From Microbacterium hatanonis (GTDB lineage: Bacteria; Actinomycetota; Actinomycetes; Actinomycetales; Microbacteriaceae): DNA of 64,000 nt. Below, one piece after another: positions 1 through 10,020 of the stretch. How positions within the stretch are numbered: position 1 is the stretch's first letter; each line of letters starts with the position of its first letter. A program made the translations under genes and the position numbers. A model generated the notes under the pieces. That model was not told the origin of the DNA, did not search any database, and saw only the letters and a list, made by a program, of their open reading frames with translations. The DNA lies in the NCBI RefSeq assembly GCF_008017415.1, contig NZ_VRSV01000001.1, forward strand, positions 434,001 through 498,000. The letters run 5' to 3'.

Positions 1-636
1 GTAGTGACGATCGATGGCCTCCTGGTAGTCGGCGCGTTCGTCGCCGAAGAGGTCTCTGGCCTCGTCGATGCGGGGCGTGGACTCGACCAGGTGCCATTCG
101 AAGTAGTGGCCGGTCTCGTGACGGAAGTGGCCGAGCATCGTGCGGTACGGCTCTGCGAGCCGGCGCCGCACCTTCTCCCGATAACTGTCGTCGCCCTCCG
201 CGAGGTCGATCGTGACGATCCCGTCGGCGTGTCCGATCGTCACATCGGCGTCCACGCTCGAGAGGAGGTCGAACGCGAGCCCACCCTCCTCGTCGGCGGC
301 CTTTCCCACCACCGGGAAGTCCAGCCGCGCGAGGTCGCGCAGCAGGTGCCGCTTCGACTCCTCGGCCACGGGGAAGAGCGACAGGCCCTCGAGGTCGTCG
401 TCGGCGGGACGGGTGCGCGTGAGGGCGCAGCTCTCGCAGAGATCCGCGTCGCGCGACACGAGCCAGGTGCAGCCGGCTCGCCCCGCATTGGCGCACCGCG
501 ACCACCGTGATGACAGCCCCAGGGACGCTACGCGGTCGTCCTCCCACAGATAACCGAGGTGCGTCCCGCACCGCACGCAGCTGGTGGAGTCGAAGAACAC
601 CTCGTGACCGCACACCTCGCATCGAAAGCGCTTCAT
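1..636 (-). CDS. Zinc-ribbon metallopeptidase-like protein (C-terminus cut by window edge)
   Basis: Reading leftwards from ATG at 636-634 gives 212 codons without a stop up to base 1, so the gene continues outside the window. The N-terminus is a zinc ribbon with Cys at residues 6, 9, 20 and 23, and more Cys pairs follow. At about residues 173-177 is HETGH, an HExxH-type zinc metallopeptidase motif. This arrangement matches the actinobacterial 'putative zinc-binding metallopeptidase' family, whose substrate I do not know. It points away from the following genes and no partner is visible. The family assignment rests on the zinc ribbon plus the HExGH motif. Confidence 0.8.
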   Translation of the reverse strand, partial: MKRFRCEVCGHEVFFDSTSCVRCGTHLGYLWEDDRVASLGLSSRWSRCANAGRAGCTWLVSRDADLCESCALTRTRPADDDLEGLSLFPVAEESKRHLLRDLARLDFPVVGKAADEEGGLAFDLLSSVDADVTIGHADGIVTIDLAEGDDSYREKVRRRLAEPYRTMLGHFRHETGHYFEWHLVESTPRIDEARDLFGDERADYQEAIDRHY

Positions 637-784
637 CCGCCCGCACCGTCCTCTCCGTCGACGACGCTAGACCGATTCGACGGCGCCACCGGCCGACTTC
701 GTCCGGGCCGCCGCGGATGATATGGGCGGGCGGTGAGATCGTCGTCGTGCAGCGATGTCGGAGGTCGGTCGTAGCATCCGTCCC

Positions 785-1141
785 GTGGGACGACTGACAT
801 ACAACAACGACGCGAAGTCCAGCTACGACATCCCCGACGAGATCCTGTTGCCGCTGCGCATCGTGGTGGCCACCAAGCTCCGACGGTCCGAATCGTTCAT
901 GCTCTCCGTGGGGCTCGAAGGAACCGGGGGCTACCGCAGCCTGTGGATCGCGCCGTCGGTGCCGCTCGTGATCCAGGTGTACGCGGCACGCCTCGACAAG
1001 ATCGACCGCGAGGTGCTCGACAAGATGCTCGACGAGGCATACAGCCCCAACGGGTTGGACCTCAGAGGTTTCGTCGGGTTAGTGCATGGAGCCGGTCGGC
1101 GCAACGGCGGGTCGGGAGCGGACGGCCTCGTCCACGCTTGA
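785..1141 (+). CDS. Small MGRLTY-family protein (DUF7882-like)
   Basis: A 118-aa protein starting at GTG 785 with MGRLTYNND. I chose this over the ATG at 755 because family members begin with MGRLTY. The middle (KLRRSESF, then a stretch ending WIAPSVPLVI) matches a small actinobacterial family that I recall as DUF7882 and that is often mislabelled as an ATP-dependent DNA ligase. It has no ligase motif, signal peptide or membrane segment. Function is unknown. The next gene follows 3 bases after its stop, so the two are probably co-transcribed. Confidence 0.7.
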   Translation: MGRLTYNNDAKSSYDIPDEILLPLRIVVATKLRRSESFMLSVGLEGTGGYRSLWIAPSVPLVIQVYAARLDKIDREVLDKMLDEAYSPNGLDLRGFVGLVHGAGRRNGGSGADGLVHA

Positions 1142-1144
1142 GGG

Positions 1145-1510
1145 ATGCGCTGCATCACCTATGCCGGAGAAACCGTCCTCACCACCGATGACGTGGCCCA
1201 GGCCCTCGTCACACTGACCGCCGCCGTCGCGAACGACGGCCAGGCCGAAGCGGTCCGGATCCCGATCGTGATCGAAGACACCGGAGAGCACAGCGAAGCC
1301 GAGCTCGTCATCGGGGTGGGCAACGACGTGCTGTCGGCGCCGACCGACTGGGACGGCGAGGCGCCCGACTTCTCCGACGCCGCGGTTCGCCTGCGAGCTC
1401 ACCGCAGCTTCCCTCGCCGGGCCGACAGCGCCGACGAGACGCAGGCCGGAGACCAGCACGTCTCCGACGCCCACTGGGACATCGAATTCGACGGGTTCCG
1501 CACGTCGTGA
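1145..1510 (+). CDS. Hypothetical small protein, second gene of a pair
   Basis: A 121-aa acidic protein starting MRCITYAGETV, three bases after the preceding stop. The first half is hydrophobic with a predicted alpha/beta mix and the C-terminal third is polar. I recognise no catalytic motif. The 'YAGETVLTTDDVAQAL' type of N-terminus recurs next to MGRLTY-family genes in Microbacteriaceae from memory, which supports it as a real gene. Function unknown. Confidence 0.6.
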   Translation: MRCITYAGETVLTTDDVAQALVTLTAAVANDGQAEAVRIPIVIEDTGEHSEAELVIGVGNDVLSAPTDWDGEAPDFSDAAVRLRAHRSFPRRADSADETQAGDQHVSDAHWDIEFDGFRTS

Positions 1511-1546
1511 GCGCGTGACCCGAGCGAGGCGCCCTGCGCCGACGGG

Positions 1547-2527
1547 TCAGCGCTCCGGGGTGCGGAGCACGCTCACGGCTGAACCACGCCGAGATGCGCG
1601 AGGGAAGCCGAGCAGCGTGACGATGCCCGCACTCAGCAGTGCCGTTGCCATCCACACGGGCGCGGTGTCGACGACGCCGCCCGATTCGGCGAGCCGAGCG
1701 GGGTCGGTCGAAGGGCCCGCCTCGACCGCCGGTGCCGGCGTGGGGACGGCCGTGGAGTCGGGCGGCGACGGCTCGGGGTCGGTGAGCGCGCGCGGCGGGA
1801 CGATGAAGGAGGTGACGTTCGTCGGCGAGGCGCACTGCGCCGTCAGCACCACCGAGCCCTCATCGCCTTCGGGGGCCTCCTCGCGGAGCCAGACCGCGAC
1901 GGCTTCTGCCCACGGGATGCTCGCCTGTCCGGTTTCGTCGGTGGCCACAGTCGCCGTGAATATGGGAGTGGTCACGACGGGGCCGTCGGGGTCGGCCGAG
2001 ACCGGCGCGGCGTACACCGCGCTGAAGACGATCTCTTCGCGACAGAATCCGACGACGGCCGGAGGGGGAACGACCCCCGACCTCAGTGACGTCACCGTGG
2101 TGTCCCCGGCCACCTGGAGCTCGAGCACCGCGGAGCGGATCTCCAGCGAGGCCTCCGACACCGGTCCGGCGCACGAGGCGAAGACCGTCACGGTGCCGCC
2201 CGCAGGAGCACCGGAGAACCGCAGCCAGGGCGACACCGACGACGCGGAGAGCCGGGCGACACCGTCGCGCGAGGTCACACCCAGCGCGAGGTCGTCGATC
2301 TCGCCGCGATCGTAGGCGAAGCGCAACTCCACCGGCTGATCCTCGTCGCAGCCGCGCACTTCGATGTCTCCGGCGGCGTCATCGGCGAACAGGTCCTGGA
2401 CGAACACCGTCTCCGACGTGCTCACGCTCAGCTCGGTCGCTGCCGACGGTGCGGGAGCCGCCACCGCCACCATCAGTGCGCCGGCGACCACGGCACTCCA
2501 CAACATCGGCGTCATCATCGACCTCAT
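1547..2527 (-). CDS. Secreted, C-terminally anchored surface protein of unknown function
   Basis: A 326-aa protein with a hydrophobic signal segment at about residues 8-30 ending in an Ala-rich cleavage region. The middle is beta-rich and holds several Cys residues (CDEDQ, FASCAG, GFCREE, AQCASP) that could form disulfides outside the cell. A Pro/Thr/Ser-rich linker at about 245-275 leads to a single membrane segment near residues 288-306 and a short basic tail. This is the layout of a cell-surface protein exposed on the outside. No enzyme motif is visible. It stands alone between convergent and same-strand neighbours. Confidence 0.65.
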   Translation of the reverse strand: MRSMMTPMLWSAVVAGALMVAVAAPAPSAATELSVSTSETVFVQDLFADDAAGDIEVRGCDEDQPVELRFAYDRGEIDDLALGVTSRDGVARLSASSVSPWLRFSGAPAGGTVTVFASCAGPVSEASLEIRSAVLELQVAGDTTVTSLRSGVVPPPAVVGFCREEIVFSAVYAAPVSADPDGPVVTTPIFTATVATDETGQASIPWAEAVAVWLREEAPEGDEGSVVLTAQCASPTNVTSFIVPPRALTDPEPSPPDSTAVPTPAPAVEAGPSTDPARLAESGGVVDTAPVWMATALLSAGIVTLLGFPRASRRGSAVSVLRTPER

Positions 2528-2594
2528 CCCGGAGCGGTGGCCCCTCTCGGGATGCTACCGCGCGTGGTCGCAGGTCGTCGGCGTGATCTCGCCG

Positions 2595-3158
2595 CTAGGA
2601 GTCTTCCCCGCGACCCTTCTTACGGACGGGCATTCGCGAGAGGTGGCGGGTGGCGTCGACGACCTTGCGGCGCGCCTCGCGTTTCACGGGAGGCTTGCCG
2701 CCGACGTACAGCCAGCCCAGCAGCTCCTCGTTCTTCTCCAGGCCGTGCGCCTTCGCGACCGCCTTGCTGCGGGTGTAGTCGCCGGTGCGCCAGAACACGC
2801 CCCAGCCGGCGTCGTCGAGCAGGAGGCTCAGCACGTGGGCGACGCCGGAGGCGACGGCCTCCTGCTCCCAGCGGGGCACCTTGCTCTTGCGGTAGCTGGC
2901 GACCACGGCCAGCAGCAGCGGTGCGCGCATCGGCTTGGACGAGACGCCCTTGTGCCCGGTGGCCTTGTTCATCGCCCGGCCCAAGACCTCGCGGTCGTCG
3001 CCGCGCAGCTCGATGATGCGCCACGGCCGGAGGGACGAATGGTCGGCGACACGCCCCGCCGCCGAGACGAGAGCCTCCAGCTCGGCGCGCGTCGGTGCCA
3101 CGTCGGTGACCTTCGACCACGATCGACGAGAACGGACGGCCTCGAGTGTCGCGCTCAT
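2595..3158 (-). CDS. Nitroreductase-family protein
   Basis: A 187-aa protein with the features of small FMN-dependent nitroreductases: an N-terminal RRSWSK motif, HSSLRPWRII near residues 39-48, and DDAGWGVFWRTG near 114-125. The family uses FMN and NAD(P)H to reduce nitro groups or quinones. The substrate here is unknown. Its ATG overlaps the stop of msrB (ATGA at 3155-3158), so the two are translationally coupled and may both serve redox repair. The length is slightly short for the family, but the flavin-site motifs are present. Confidence 0.75.
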   Translation of the reverse strand: MSATLEAVRSRRSWSKVTDVAPTRAELEALVSAAGRVADHSSLRPWRIIELRGDDREVLGRAMNKATGHKGVSSKPMRAPLLLAVVASYRKSKVPRWEQEAVASGVAHVLSLLLDDAGWGVFWRTGDYTRSKAVAKAHGLEKNEELLGWLYVGGKPPVKREARRKVVDATRHLSRMPVRKKGRGEDS

Positions 3159-3562
3159 GCGTCGTCGCCGGGCGTGAACTCCAGCGCGAGCGAATTCATG
3201 CAGTAGCGGTCGCCGGTGGGCGTGCCGTATCCGTCGGGGAACACGTGGCCGAGGTGCGAGCCGCAGTTCGCACAGCGCACCTCGGTGCGCACCATCCCCA
3301 GCGTGTTGTCGGCAATGAGCTCGACCGCCTCAGGACGCACCGATTCGTAGAAGCTCGGCCAACCGCAGTTCGAGTCGAACTTCGTGCCGCTCTGGAAGAG
3401 TTCGGCTCCGCACGCGGCGCAGGCGTAGAGTCCGGCGCGCTTCTCGTCGAGCAGTTCGCCCGTCCAGGCGCGCTCGGTGGCGGCCTGACGGAGCACGGCG
3501 TACTGGTCGGCGCCGAGCTCTGCGCGCCACTCCTCGTCGGTCTTGCTGACGGCGTATGTCAT
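3155..3562 (-). CDS. msrB: Peptide-methionine (R)-S-oxide reductase
   Basis: A 135-aa MsrB, which reduces methionine-R-sulfoxide in oxidised proteins in the cytoplasm. Zinc is held by Cys48/Cys51 and Cys97/Cys100. GWPSFY is at residues 67-72, the catalytic Cys is 121 in RYCMNS, and Cys66 is a candidate resolving Cys. I chose ATG 3562 because the domain starts directly there; the longer upstream frame is low-complexity and overlaps the divergent gene. It is the first gene of a two-gene unit with the nitroreductase. Confidence 0.95.
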   Translation of the reverse strand: MTYAVSKTDEEWRAELGADQYAVLRQAATERAWTGELLDEKRAGLYACAACGAELFQSGTKFDSNCGWPSFYESVRPEAVELIADNTLGMVRTEVRCANCGSHLGHVFPDGYGTPTGDRYCMNSLALEFTPGDDA

Positions 3563-3636
3563 CTGCGGATCCTTTCCACGTCTATTCAACCCGATGCCGC
3601 GCGGTGCGGGCCCGGCGTTGCCGCGAAGATGGGGGA

Positions 3637-4638
3637 GTGGATCAGGATGCTGCGACCGCCCTCGACGTCGCGATCGGCGCGAGGTACCGCCGATTCGCCG
3701 AGGTCGAGGCGCCGGGTCGCTCCGCCCTGTACGCCGACTGGGCGGCGGGGGTCGCCTCCGACGCCGAAGTGCGGGAGGTGCTCGCGCGGATCCCCGAGAC
3801 CCATCGTCAACCTCCTCTGGTGTTCGCCGTGACACGTCTGCTCGGGGCGCCCGAGAGCGACTACCGCGCGTGGGCGAGGTGGCTCGCCGCGCACGCCGCC
3901 GTCGTCGTCGCCGAGTGCTCGGCGCGCAGCATCCAGACCAACGAGCCGCTGCGCTGCGCGGCGCTGCTGCCGGCGCTCTCGCTCGTCGACGGCCCGATCG
4001 CTCTGCTGGAGGTGGGGGCGAGCGCCGGTCTCTGCCTCTATCCCGATCGATACTCATACCGCTACGCGACCGACGACGGGATCGTGGCGCTCGACCCCGC
4101 CGCGGGCGTCAGCGCCGTCGTGCTCGAGAGCGCCCTCGTCGGGACGCCCCCGTTGCGCATGCCCGAGATCGTCTGGCGGGCGGGGATCGACCTGCACCCG
4201 CGAGACGCGCGCGATCCCGACGACCGCCGCTGGATCACGGGGCTCGCGTGGCCGGGGGAGACCGGCCGCGCGGAGCGGATCACCGCTGCGCTCGACATCG
4301 CCGCGGCCGAGCCTGCGCTGATGGCCGCGGGCGACGCATCCGGCCTCCTCGCGGAGATCGCCGCTCTCGCCCCCCGCGACGCCACTCTGGTCGTCACGAC
4401 CCCGGGCGTGCTCGCGCACGTTCCCCGTCGCGACCGCGCGGCGATGATCACCGCCGCGCGCGCAGCCGGACGGTGGGTCACGATCGATGAACCGGGACTG
4501 CACGACGGATGGACGGCCGTACCCGAGCCGTGGCCGGGCAGGTTCGCTCTCGGTCTCGACGGCGAGATCGTGGCCTCGGTCGATCCGCTCGGCGCGAGCG
4601 TGGAGTGGCTGCGCGGAAACTCCGCGACACGGAGCTAG
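3637..4638 (+). CDS. DUF2332 family protein
   Basis: A 333-aa protein starting at GTG 3637. It carries the DUF2332 signatures: FAEVEAPGRSALYADWA near the N-terminus, QTNEPLRCAALLPAL in the first half, and LLEVGASAGLCL around residues 120-135. The last resembles the glycine-rich loop of a Rossmann or SAM-binding fold. Family function is unknown; a methyltransferase-like fold is my inference. It is divergent from msrB with a 74-base gap and is followed 9 bases later by the DUF3263 gene. Confidence 0.8.
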   Translation: MDQDAATALDVAIGARYRRFAEVEAPGRSALYADWAAGVASDAEVREVLARIPETHRQPPLVFAVTRLLGAPESDYRAWARWLAAHAAVVVAECSARSIQTNEPLRCAALLPALSLVDGPIALLEVGASAGLCLYPDRYSYRYATDDGIVALDPAAGVSAVVLESALVGTPPLRMPEIVWRAGIDLHPRDARDPDDRRWITGLAWPGETGRAERITAALDIAAAEPALMAAGDASGLLAEIAALAPRDATLVVTTPGVLAHVPRRDRAAMITAARAAGRWVTIDEPGLHDGWTAVPEPWPGRFALGLDGEIVASVDPLGASVEWLRGNSATRS

Positions 4639-4647
4639 CGTGAGGGG

Positions 4648-4902
4648 GTGCCCCTCTCCGACCGCGACCGCGCCCTGCTCGCCTTCGAGGCCGAATGGCG
4701 CCGGCACGACGGTTCGAAGGAAGAGGCGATCCGCGCCGACCTGGGCATGCCGCCGGCGCGCTACTACCAGCTGCTCGGACGACTGATCGATACGGCTGAC
4801 GCGCTCGAGCACGATCCGATGCTCGTGCGACGCCTTCGCCGACTCCGCGAGGCGCGGGAGGCGGCGCGCGCCGCCCGGGTGACGCGCACGGCGTCACGCT
4901 GA
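4648..4902 (+). CDS. DUF3263 helix-turn-helix-like protein
   Basis: An 84-aa protein starting at GTG 4648. It begins with the DUF3263 pattern (DRDRALLAFEAEWRRH) followed by IRADLGMPPARYYQLLGRLI, which resembles a helix-turn-helix recognition unit, and a very basic Arg/Ala-rich tail. The family is restricted to actinobacteria and is probably DNA-binding; its targets are unknown. It often lies just before a LytR_C-type membrane protein, as here. Confidence 0.8.
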   Translation: MPLSDRDRALLAFEAEWRRHDGSKEEAIRADLGMPPARYYQLLGRLIDTADALEHDPMLVRRLRRLREAREAARAARVTRTASR

Positions 4903-4937
4903 CGGGTCTGCTGGGCGCTGGCGGGTAGCATCGTCGG

Positions 4938-5531
4938 GTGCCGAACCCGACGTATCCGCGAGACCGCTTCGACGACCTCGCAGACGAGACCGGCCGTGTC
5001 GGAGCGCACCGTTCCGAGAACCCCCGCCTGCGCGGCGGCGTGATCCTGCTGTGGGCCGTGGTCGCGACCATCGTGCTCGTCGCGGCCGGGATCTTCGGCT
5101 CGCTGGTGGTCTCCGGGCGCATCGCGCTGTTCCCGACGACCGCTCCGACGGCGGCACCCCTTCCCGAGGTGGCTCCCGTCGTCGACACCACCTCCACGGT
5201 GATCGTGCTCAACGCGTCCGGGCAGCAGGGGCTCGCCACCCAGACCAAGGATGTCCTGGTCACCGCGGGCTGGAACGCCGAATCGGTGCTGCCGGGTGAC
5301 GCGGGCGGGTCGTTCGAGACGACCACCGTCTACTACTCGCAGACCGACGACGAGGCGGCGGCGCTGGGGGTGGCCGATGTGATCGGCGGTGCGCAGGTCG
5401 CGCAGAGCTCGCAGTACGACGCCTATCCGGTCGAGGACAATCCCGCCACCGAGGCCGACGAGACGCAGGCGGTGCGCTTGGTGGTCGTGATCGGAACCGA
5501 CCGGGTCACGGGAGCGACTCCCGCCTCCTGA
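4938..5531 (+). CDS. Membrane-anchored LytR C-terminal domain protein
   Basis: A 197-aa protein starting at GTG 4938. It has a cytoplasmic N-terminus, one membrane segment at about residues 37-60, an Ala/Thr/Pro linker, and an external LytR_C-like domain from about residue 88 (VIVLNASGQQGLA, then GWNAESV). LytR_C domains accompany LCP cell-wall ligases but no catalytic domain is present here, so it may be an accessory or binding protein. It follows DUF3263 closely and probably shares its transcript. Confidence 0.8.
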   Translation: MPNPTYPRDRFDDLADETGRVGAHRSENPRLRGGVILLWAVVATIVLVAAGIFGSLVVSGRIALFPTTAPTAAPLPEVAPVVDTTSTVIVLNASGQQGLATQTKDVLVTAGWNAESVLPGDAGGSFETTTVYYSQTDDEAAALGVADVIGGAQVAQSSQYDAYPVEDNPATEADETQAVRLVVVIGTDRVTGATPAS

Positions 5532-5667
5532 CGCCCGGTTCGCGGGGCCTGTGTTTCCGGCGCGTAAACACTTGGATGCACGCGTGTCACAGTATGCCTC
5601 CGGACGGTGATCGGCCGGGCGGGCCGTGCCTAACATGGGGCTCGTCGCACAGCATCAGGAGAGTCGC

Positions 5668-5868
5668 ATGACCCAGGGCACCGTCAAATGGTTCAACGCC
5701 GAAAAAGGCTTCGGCTTCATCACCGCGGGTGATGGCCAGGACGTCTTCGTCCATTACTCGAACATCGACATGACCGGCTTCCGCGTCCTCGAGGAGGGCC
5801 AGGCGGTCGAGTTCACGGTGGGCGCCGGACAGAAGGGCCCCCAGGCCGAATCGGTGCGCGTGGTCTGA
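5668..5868 (+). CDS. Cold-shock protein (CspA family)
   Basis: A 66-aa single cold-shock domain protein. It has both RNA-binding motifs, KGFGFI at about 16-21 and VFVHYS at about 29-34. Such proteins bind single-stranded RNA and DNA and melt RNA structure. The start is ATG 5668, preceded by an AGGAGAG-type ribosome site. A strong terminator follows, so the gene is monocistronic. It has a full-length family size. Confidence 0.95.
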   Translation: MTQGTVKWFNAEKGFGFITAGDGQDVFVHYSNIDMTGFRVLEEGQAVEFTVGAGQKGPQAESVRVV

Positions 5869-5886
5869 CCCGTCACCCCACGTCTT

Positions 5887-5918
5887 CGCCGCAGCATCCC
5901 GTCTCGGATGCTGCGGCG
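5887..5918 (+). terminator. Rho-independent terminator after csp
   Basis: Perfect 13-bp inverted repeat (5887-5899 pairing with 5906-5918) with a 6-base loop, followed by a T-rich stretch. It lies 19 bases after the cold-shock gene. Confidence 0.9.
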
Positions 5919-5949
5919 TTTCTCTTTGCGTCGGGGACCCTCCCCGCAG

Positions 5950-5976
5950 CTTGCACTCCCTAGGGGAGAGTGCCAA
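5950..5976 (+). promoter_or_regulatory. Second, imperfect CIRCE-like operator
   Basis: CTTGCACTC, a 9-base spacer, then GAGTGCCAA. It keeps the exact CIRCE geometry with three mismatches to the consensus arms. It lies upstream of the perfect CIRCE and overlaps a possible -35 (TTGCAC, 5951-5956). HrcA binding here is inferred from similarity. Confidence 0.7.
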
Positions 5977-5983
5977 GATGGGA

Positions 5984-6010
5984 TTAGCACTCGACTTCGT
6001 TGAGTGCTAA
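5984..6010 (+). promoter_or_regulatory. CIRCE operator (HrcA binding site)
   Basis: TTAGCACTC, nine spacer bases, GAGTGCTAA. This is a perfect match to CIRCE, the operator of the heat-shock repressor HrcA. It lies 39 bases before the groEL start codon and would block transcription until HrcA is inactivated by heat or unfolded protein. Confidence 0.97.
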
Positions 6011-7669
<1,659 letters not shown>

Positions 7670-7687
7670 TCCACGCTCGATAGTCGA

Positions 7688-7724
7688 AAAGAACGGCCCC
7701 TCCACTTCGGAGGGGCCGTTCTTT
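7688..7724. terminator. Bidirectional terminator between groEL and the WXG100 gene
   Basis: A 13-bp perfect stem (7691-7703 with 7709-7721) extended by A:T pairs, with A-tract on the left and T-tract on the right. It can end both groEL (+) and the convergent WXG100 gene (-). Confidence 0.9.
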
Positions 7725-7732
7725 CGTTGCGG

Positions 7733-8020
7733 TCAGCGGAACAGGCTCGTGCTCGCCTGCTCGACGTCGGCGTACTGACGCCCGGCCACGGCGAGGGCGC
7801 CGTTGATGTCGGCAAGGCTCTCTTCGACCTGGCGCTGCGTCGCCCGCCAGCGTTCGACGACCCCCTGGAACGCGATCGCGGCCGAGCCGGTCCACGATCC
7901 CTGCAGTCGGGTGAGCTGCGACATCAGCGCGGTCGACTCGGACTCGAGTCGGCCGACCGTGCCCTGGACGAGCGAGGTGGCGGTGAGGACCTCGTCGCTG
8001 TCGACGGAGAATCTGGCCAA
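7733..8020 (-). CDS. WXG100 (ESAT-6-like) protein
   Basis: A 95-aa all-helical protein with the WXG motif as SWTG near the middle, between two amphipathic helices. WXG100 proteins are exported by type VII (ESX/Yuk) secretion as helical-hairpin dimers. I chose TTG 8020 because AAAGGAAG lies just upstream and the longer frame is low-complexity. The C-terminus reads EQASTSLFR; the usual export tail YxxxD/E is represented at best by YADVE. No secretion ATPase is in the window. Confidence 0.85.
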   Translation of the reverse strand: MARFSVDSDEVLTATSLVQGTVGRLESESTALMSQLTRLQGSWTGSAAIAFQGVVERWRATQRQVEESLADINGALAVAGRQYADVEQASTSLFR

Positions 8021-8237
8021 GGGGGCTTCCTTTCGATCGGATGCCGCCACGCTAGGCCGCCGGGGAGCGCCGCCCGTGGGTGGATGCCACCGTCGTGCAC
8101 AGCCGCCGGCGAGCGGCGCCTGGGGAGGGACCGACGACACGCGACCGCGGGAGGAGATCTCATGAGCGGAGGATCGCTCGCTCGGCCAGTATCCGCCGGC
8201 GGTGACATCTCCTCCGTTCGCTGCGTGCGCGAGAGCG

Positions 8238-9908
8238 TCAGCGAGAGGACGGCGAGTCTTGCCGGGGCAGCGGCTGCGTGTCGAGGCCCTCGTCGGGGGC
8301 CTCGGGGGTGGTGTCGACGAGCGGCAGCGAGACGCGGAAGGTCGCCCCGCCGCCCGGGGTGTCGGTGACCGAGACGGTGCCGTTCAGCGCGTCGACGATC
8401 GACGCCACGATCGACAGACCCAGCCCCGCACCCCCCGTCTCGCGGGTGCGCGAGGTGTCGGCCCGCCAGAAGCGCTGGAAGATCTGGTCGCGGATCTGCT
8501 CGGGCACGCCCTCCCCGTGGTCGATGATCTCGATCCAGCCCATGCCGGCCTCGCGGTCGGCTCCGACGCGGAGCCCGATGGGCGAGTCGTCGGCCGTGAA
8601 CCGTCGTGCATTGCCGAGAAGGTTCGCGATGACCTGACGGATGCGGTTCTCCTCCCCGAGCACGATGGGCTCCACGACCTCGGACTCCGGCTCCTCCACG
8701 ACGTCCGCCTGCGCGTCGTCGGTGCGCGGGCGGCGGCGCAGGCGCGAGAAGGTCGCGCCCGCGATCGCGATGGCGGAGGTCGCCGGGATCGTGCGTCGCC
8801 GGCCGTCGCCGACCGGCTTCGGCCCGGCCGGTTCTGCGGGTTCTGCGGGTGCGGGCGGCGGCTCGAGGGCCGGGGCGGGGGCGATCTCCGTCGTGTCGTC
8901 GACGGTGACGACGCGCTGCGGTGACGCGGCGCGCAGGTCGAGCGCGGCGTCACGGGCCAGCGGACGCAGGTCGATCGGAACGATCTCGACGTCTCGTCGT
9001 TCGTCGAGGCGGGCGAGCGCCAAGAGGTCTTCGACGAGCACCCCCATGCGGATCGCCTCCTTCTCGATGCGCTCCATCGACTGCGCCACGTCTTCTTCGC
9101 TGCGGATGGCGCCCATGCGGTAGAGCTCGGCGTAGCCGCGCACCGTGACCAGCGGCGTCCGCAGCTCGTGGCTCGCGTCGCCGATGAAACGCCGCATCTG
9201 GCGAACGGTCGCGTCGCGTTGACGAAGGGAAGCGTCCACGCGCCCGAGCATCGTATTGATCGCGGCCTTCAGACGACCGACCTCCGTGCCCGGCACGACG
9301 TCGGCCATGCGCTGGCTGAAGTCGCCGGCGGCGATAGCCATCGCGGTGGTCTCCACCTGCCCGAGTCCGCGGAAGGTCAGCGTGACGAGGTAGCGCGTCG
9401 CGATGGCGCTCGCGACGAGGATGAGCAGCGCGAGCACGCTGTAGATGCCCACGAACGTGCCGACGACACGCTCGGTCGGAGCGAGCGACTGGGCGACCAG
9501 CTGCGTGTACGTATTGACCCCGAGCGGCTGGACGACATCGACACTCGCGAGAAACGCCTCGCTGGAGCCGTTCACGTACAGATAGAAAGGTGCACGACCC
9601 TTCGTGATGGTCGTGTCGAGCGAGAAGGTCTGCGGGAACACGGGGGGCGTCTCGCCGTTGCCGCCCGTGGCCATGACGAACTGGCCGGCCGGGTCGTAGA
9701 TGGCGACGAAGTACTCCGTCGGTGCGGCGGTCTCGTCGACGGTGAACGACAGGACTCCGCCGTAGTCCTCGATGTTCATCAGAGCGGTGGTGAGGTCGGT
9801 CGCCGCCAGCTGTTGCACGGACGTCGAGACGCTCTCGACCAGCGTGTTCCGCAGGAACGCCATCGTGCCGACGCCGGCGGCGAACAGCCCGATCGCCAGC
9901 AGGGCCAC
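8238..9908 (-). CDS. Sensor histidine kinase of a two-component system
   Basis: A membrane kinase (556 aa from GTG 9908) with an N-terminal membrane segment at 1-20, an extracellular sensor domain at about 25-145, a second membrane segment at about 150-172, HAMP, a HisKA box with phospho-His near 247 (DASHELRTPL), and a HATPase domain with N, G1 (DHGEGVP) and G2 (GGAGLGLSI) motifs. It lies directly downstream of its response regulator. Two oddities: a Pro/Ala-rich insertion of about 70 residues lies just before the N box, and the reading frame is open upstream without ATG. The true start may be CTG 9983, which would add basic residues before the first membrane segment. Confidence 0.9.
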   Translation of the reverse strand: MALLAIGLFAAGVGTMAFLRNTLVESVSTSVQQLAATDLTTALMNIEDYGGVLSFTVDETAAPTEYFVAIYDPAGQFVMATGGNGETPPVFPQTFSLDTTITKGRAPFYLYVNGSSEAFLASVDVVQPLGVNTYTQLVAQSLAPTERVVGTFVGIYSVLALLILVASAIATRYLVTLTFRGLGQVETTAMAIAAGDFSQRMADVVPGTEVGRLKAAINTMLGRVDASLRQRDATVRQMRRFIGDASHELRTPLVTVRGYAELYRMGAIRSEEDVAQSMERIEKEAIRMGVLVEDLLALARLDERRDVEIVPIDLRPLARDAALDLRAASPQRVVTVDDTTEIAPAPALEPPPAPAEPAEPAGPKPVGDGRRRTIPATSAIAIAGATFSRLRRRPRTDDAQADVVEEPESEVVEPIVLGEENRIRQVIANLLGNARRFTADDSPIGLRVGADREAGMGWIEIIDHGEGVPEQIRDQIFQRFWRADTSRTRETGGAGLGLSIVASIVDALNGTVSVTDTPGGGATFRVSLPLVDTTPEAPDEGLDTQPLPRQDSPSSR

Positions 9909-10020
9909 CGTGACACCGGTGACCTTCGCGCGCAGGCTGACGCCGCGCCACCAGCTGGTGACGGCGTCGTGTGTGTCGCTCAGGATGACCCCCGATCGTG
10001 CCTGACGGGTCTGCGGTGGA

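Noticed and set aside
8163..8368. ORF with a GGGAGGAG ribosome site at 8150-8157
   Set aside because: The product is low-complexity Arg/Ser/Gly and runs antisense into the kinase gene; no support beyond the ribosome-like sequence.
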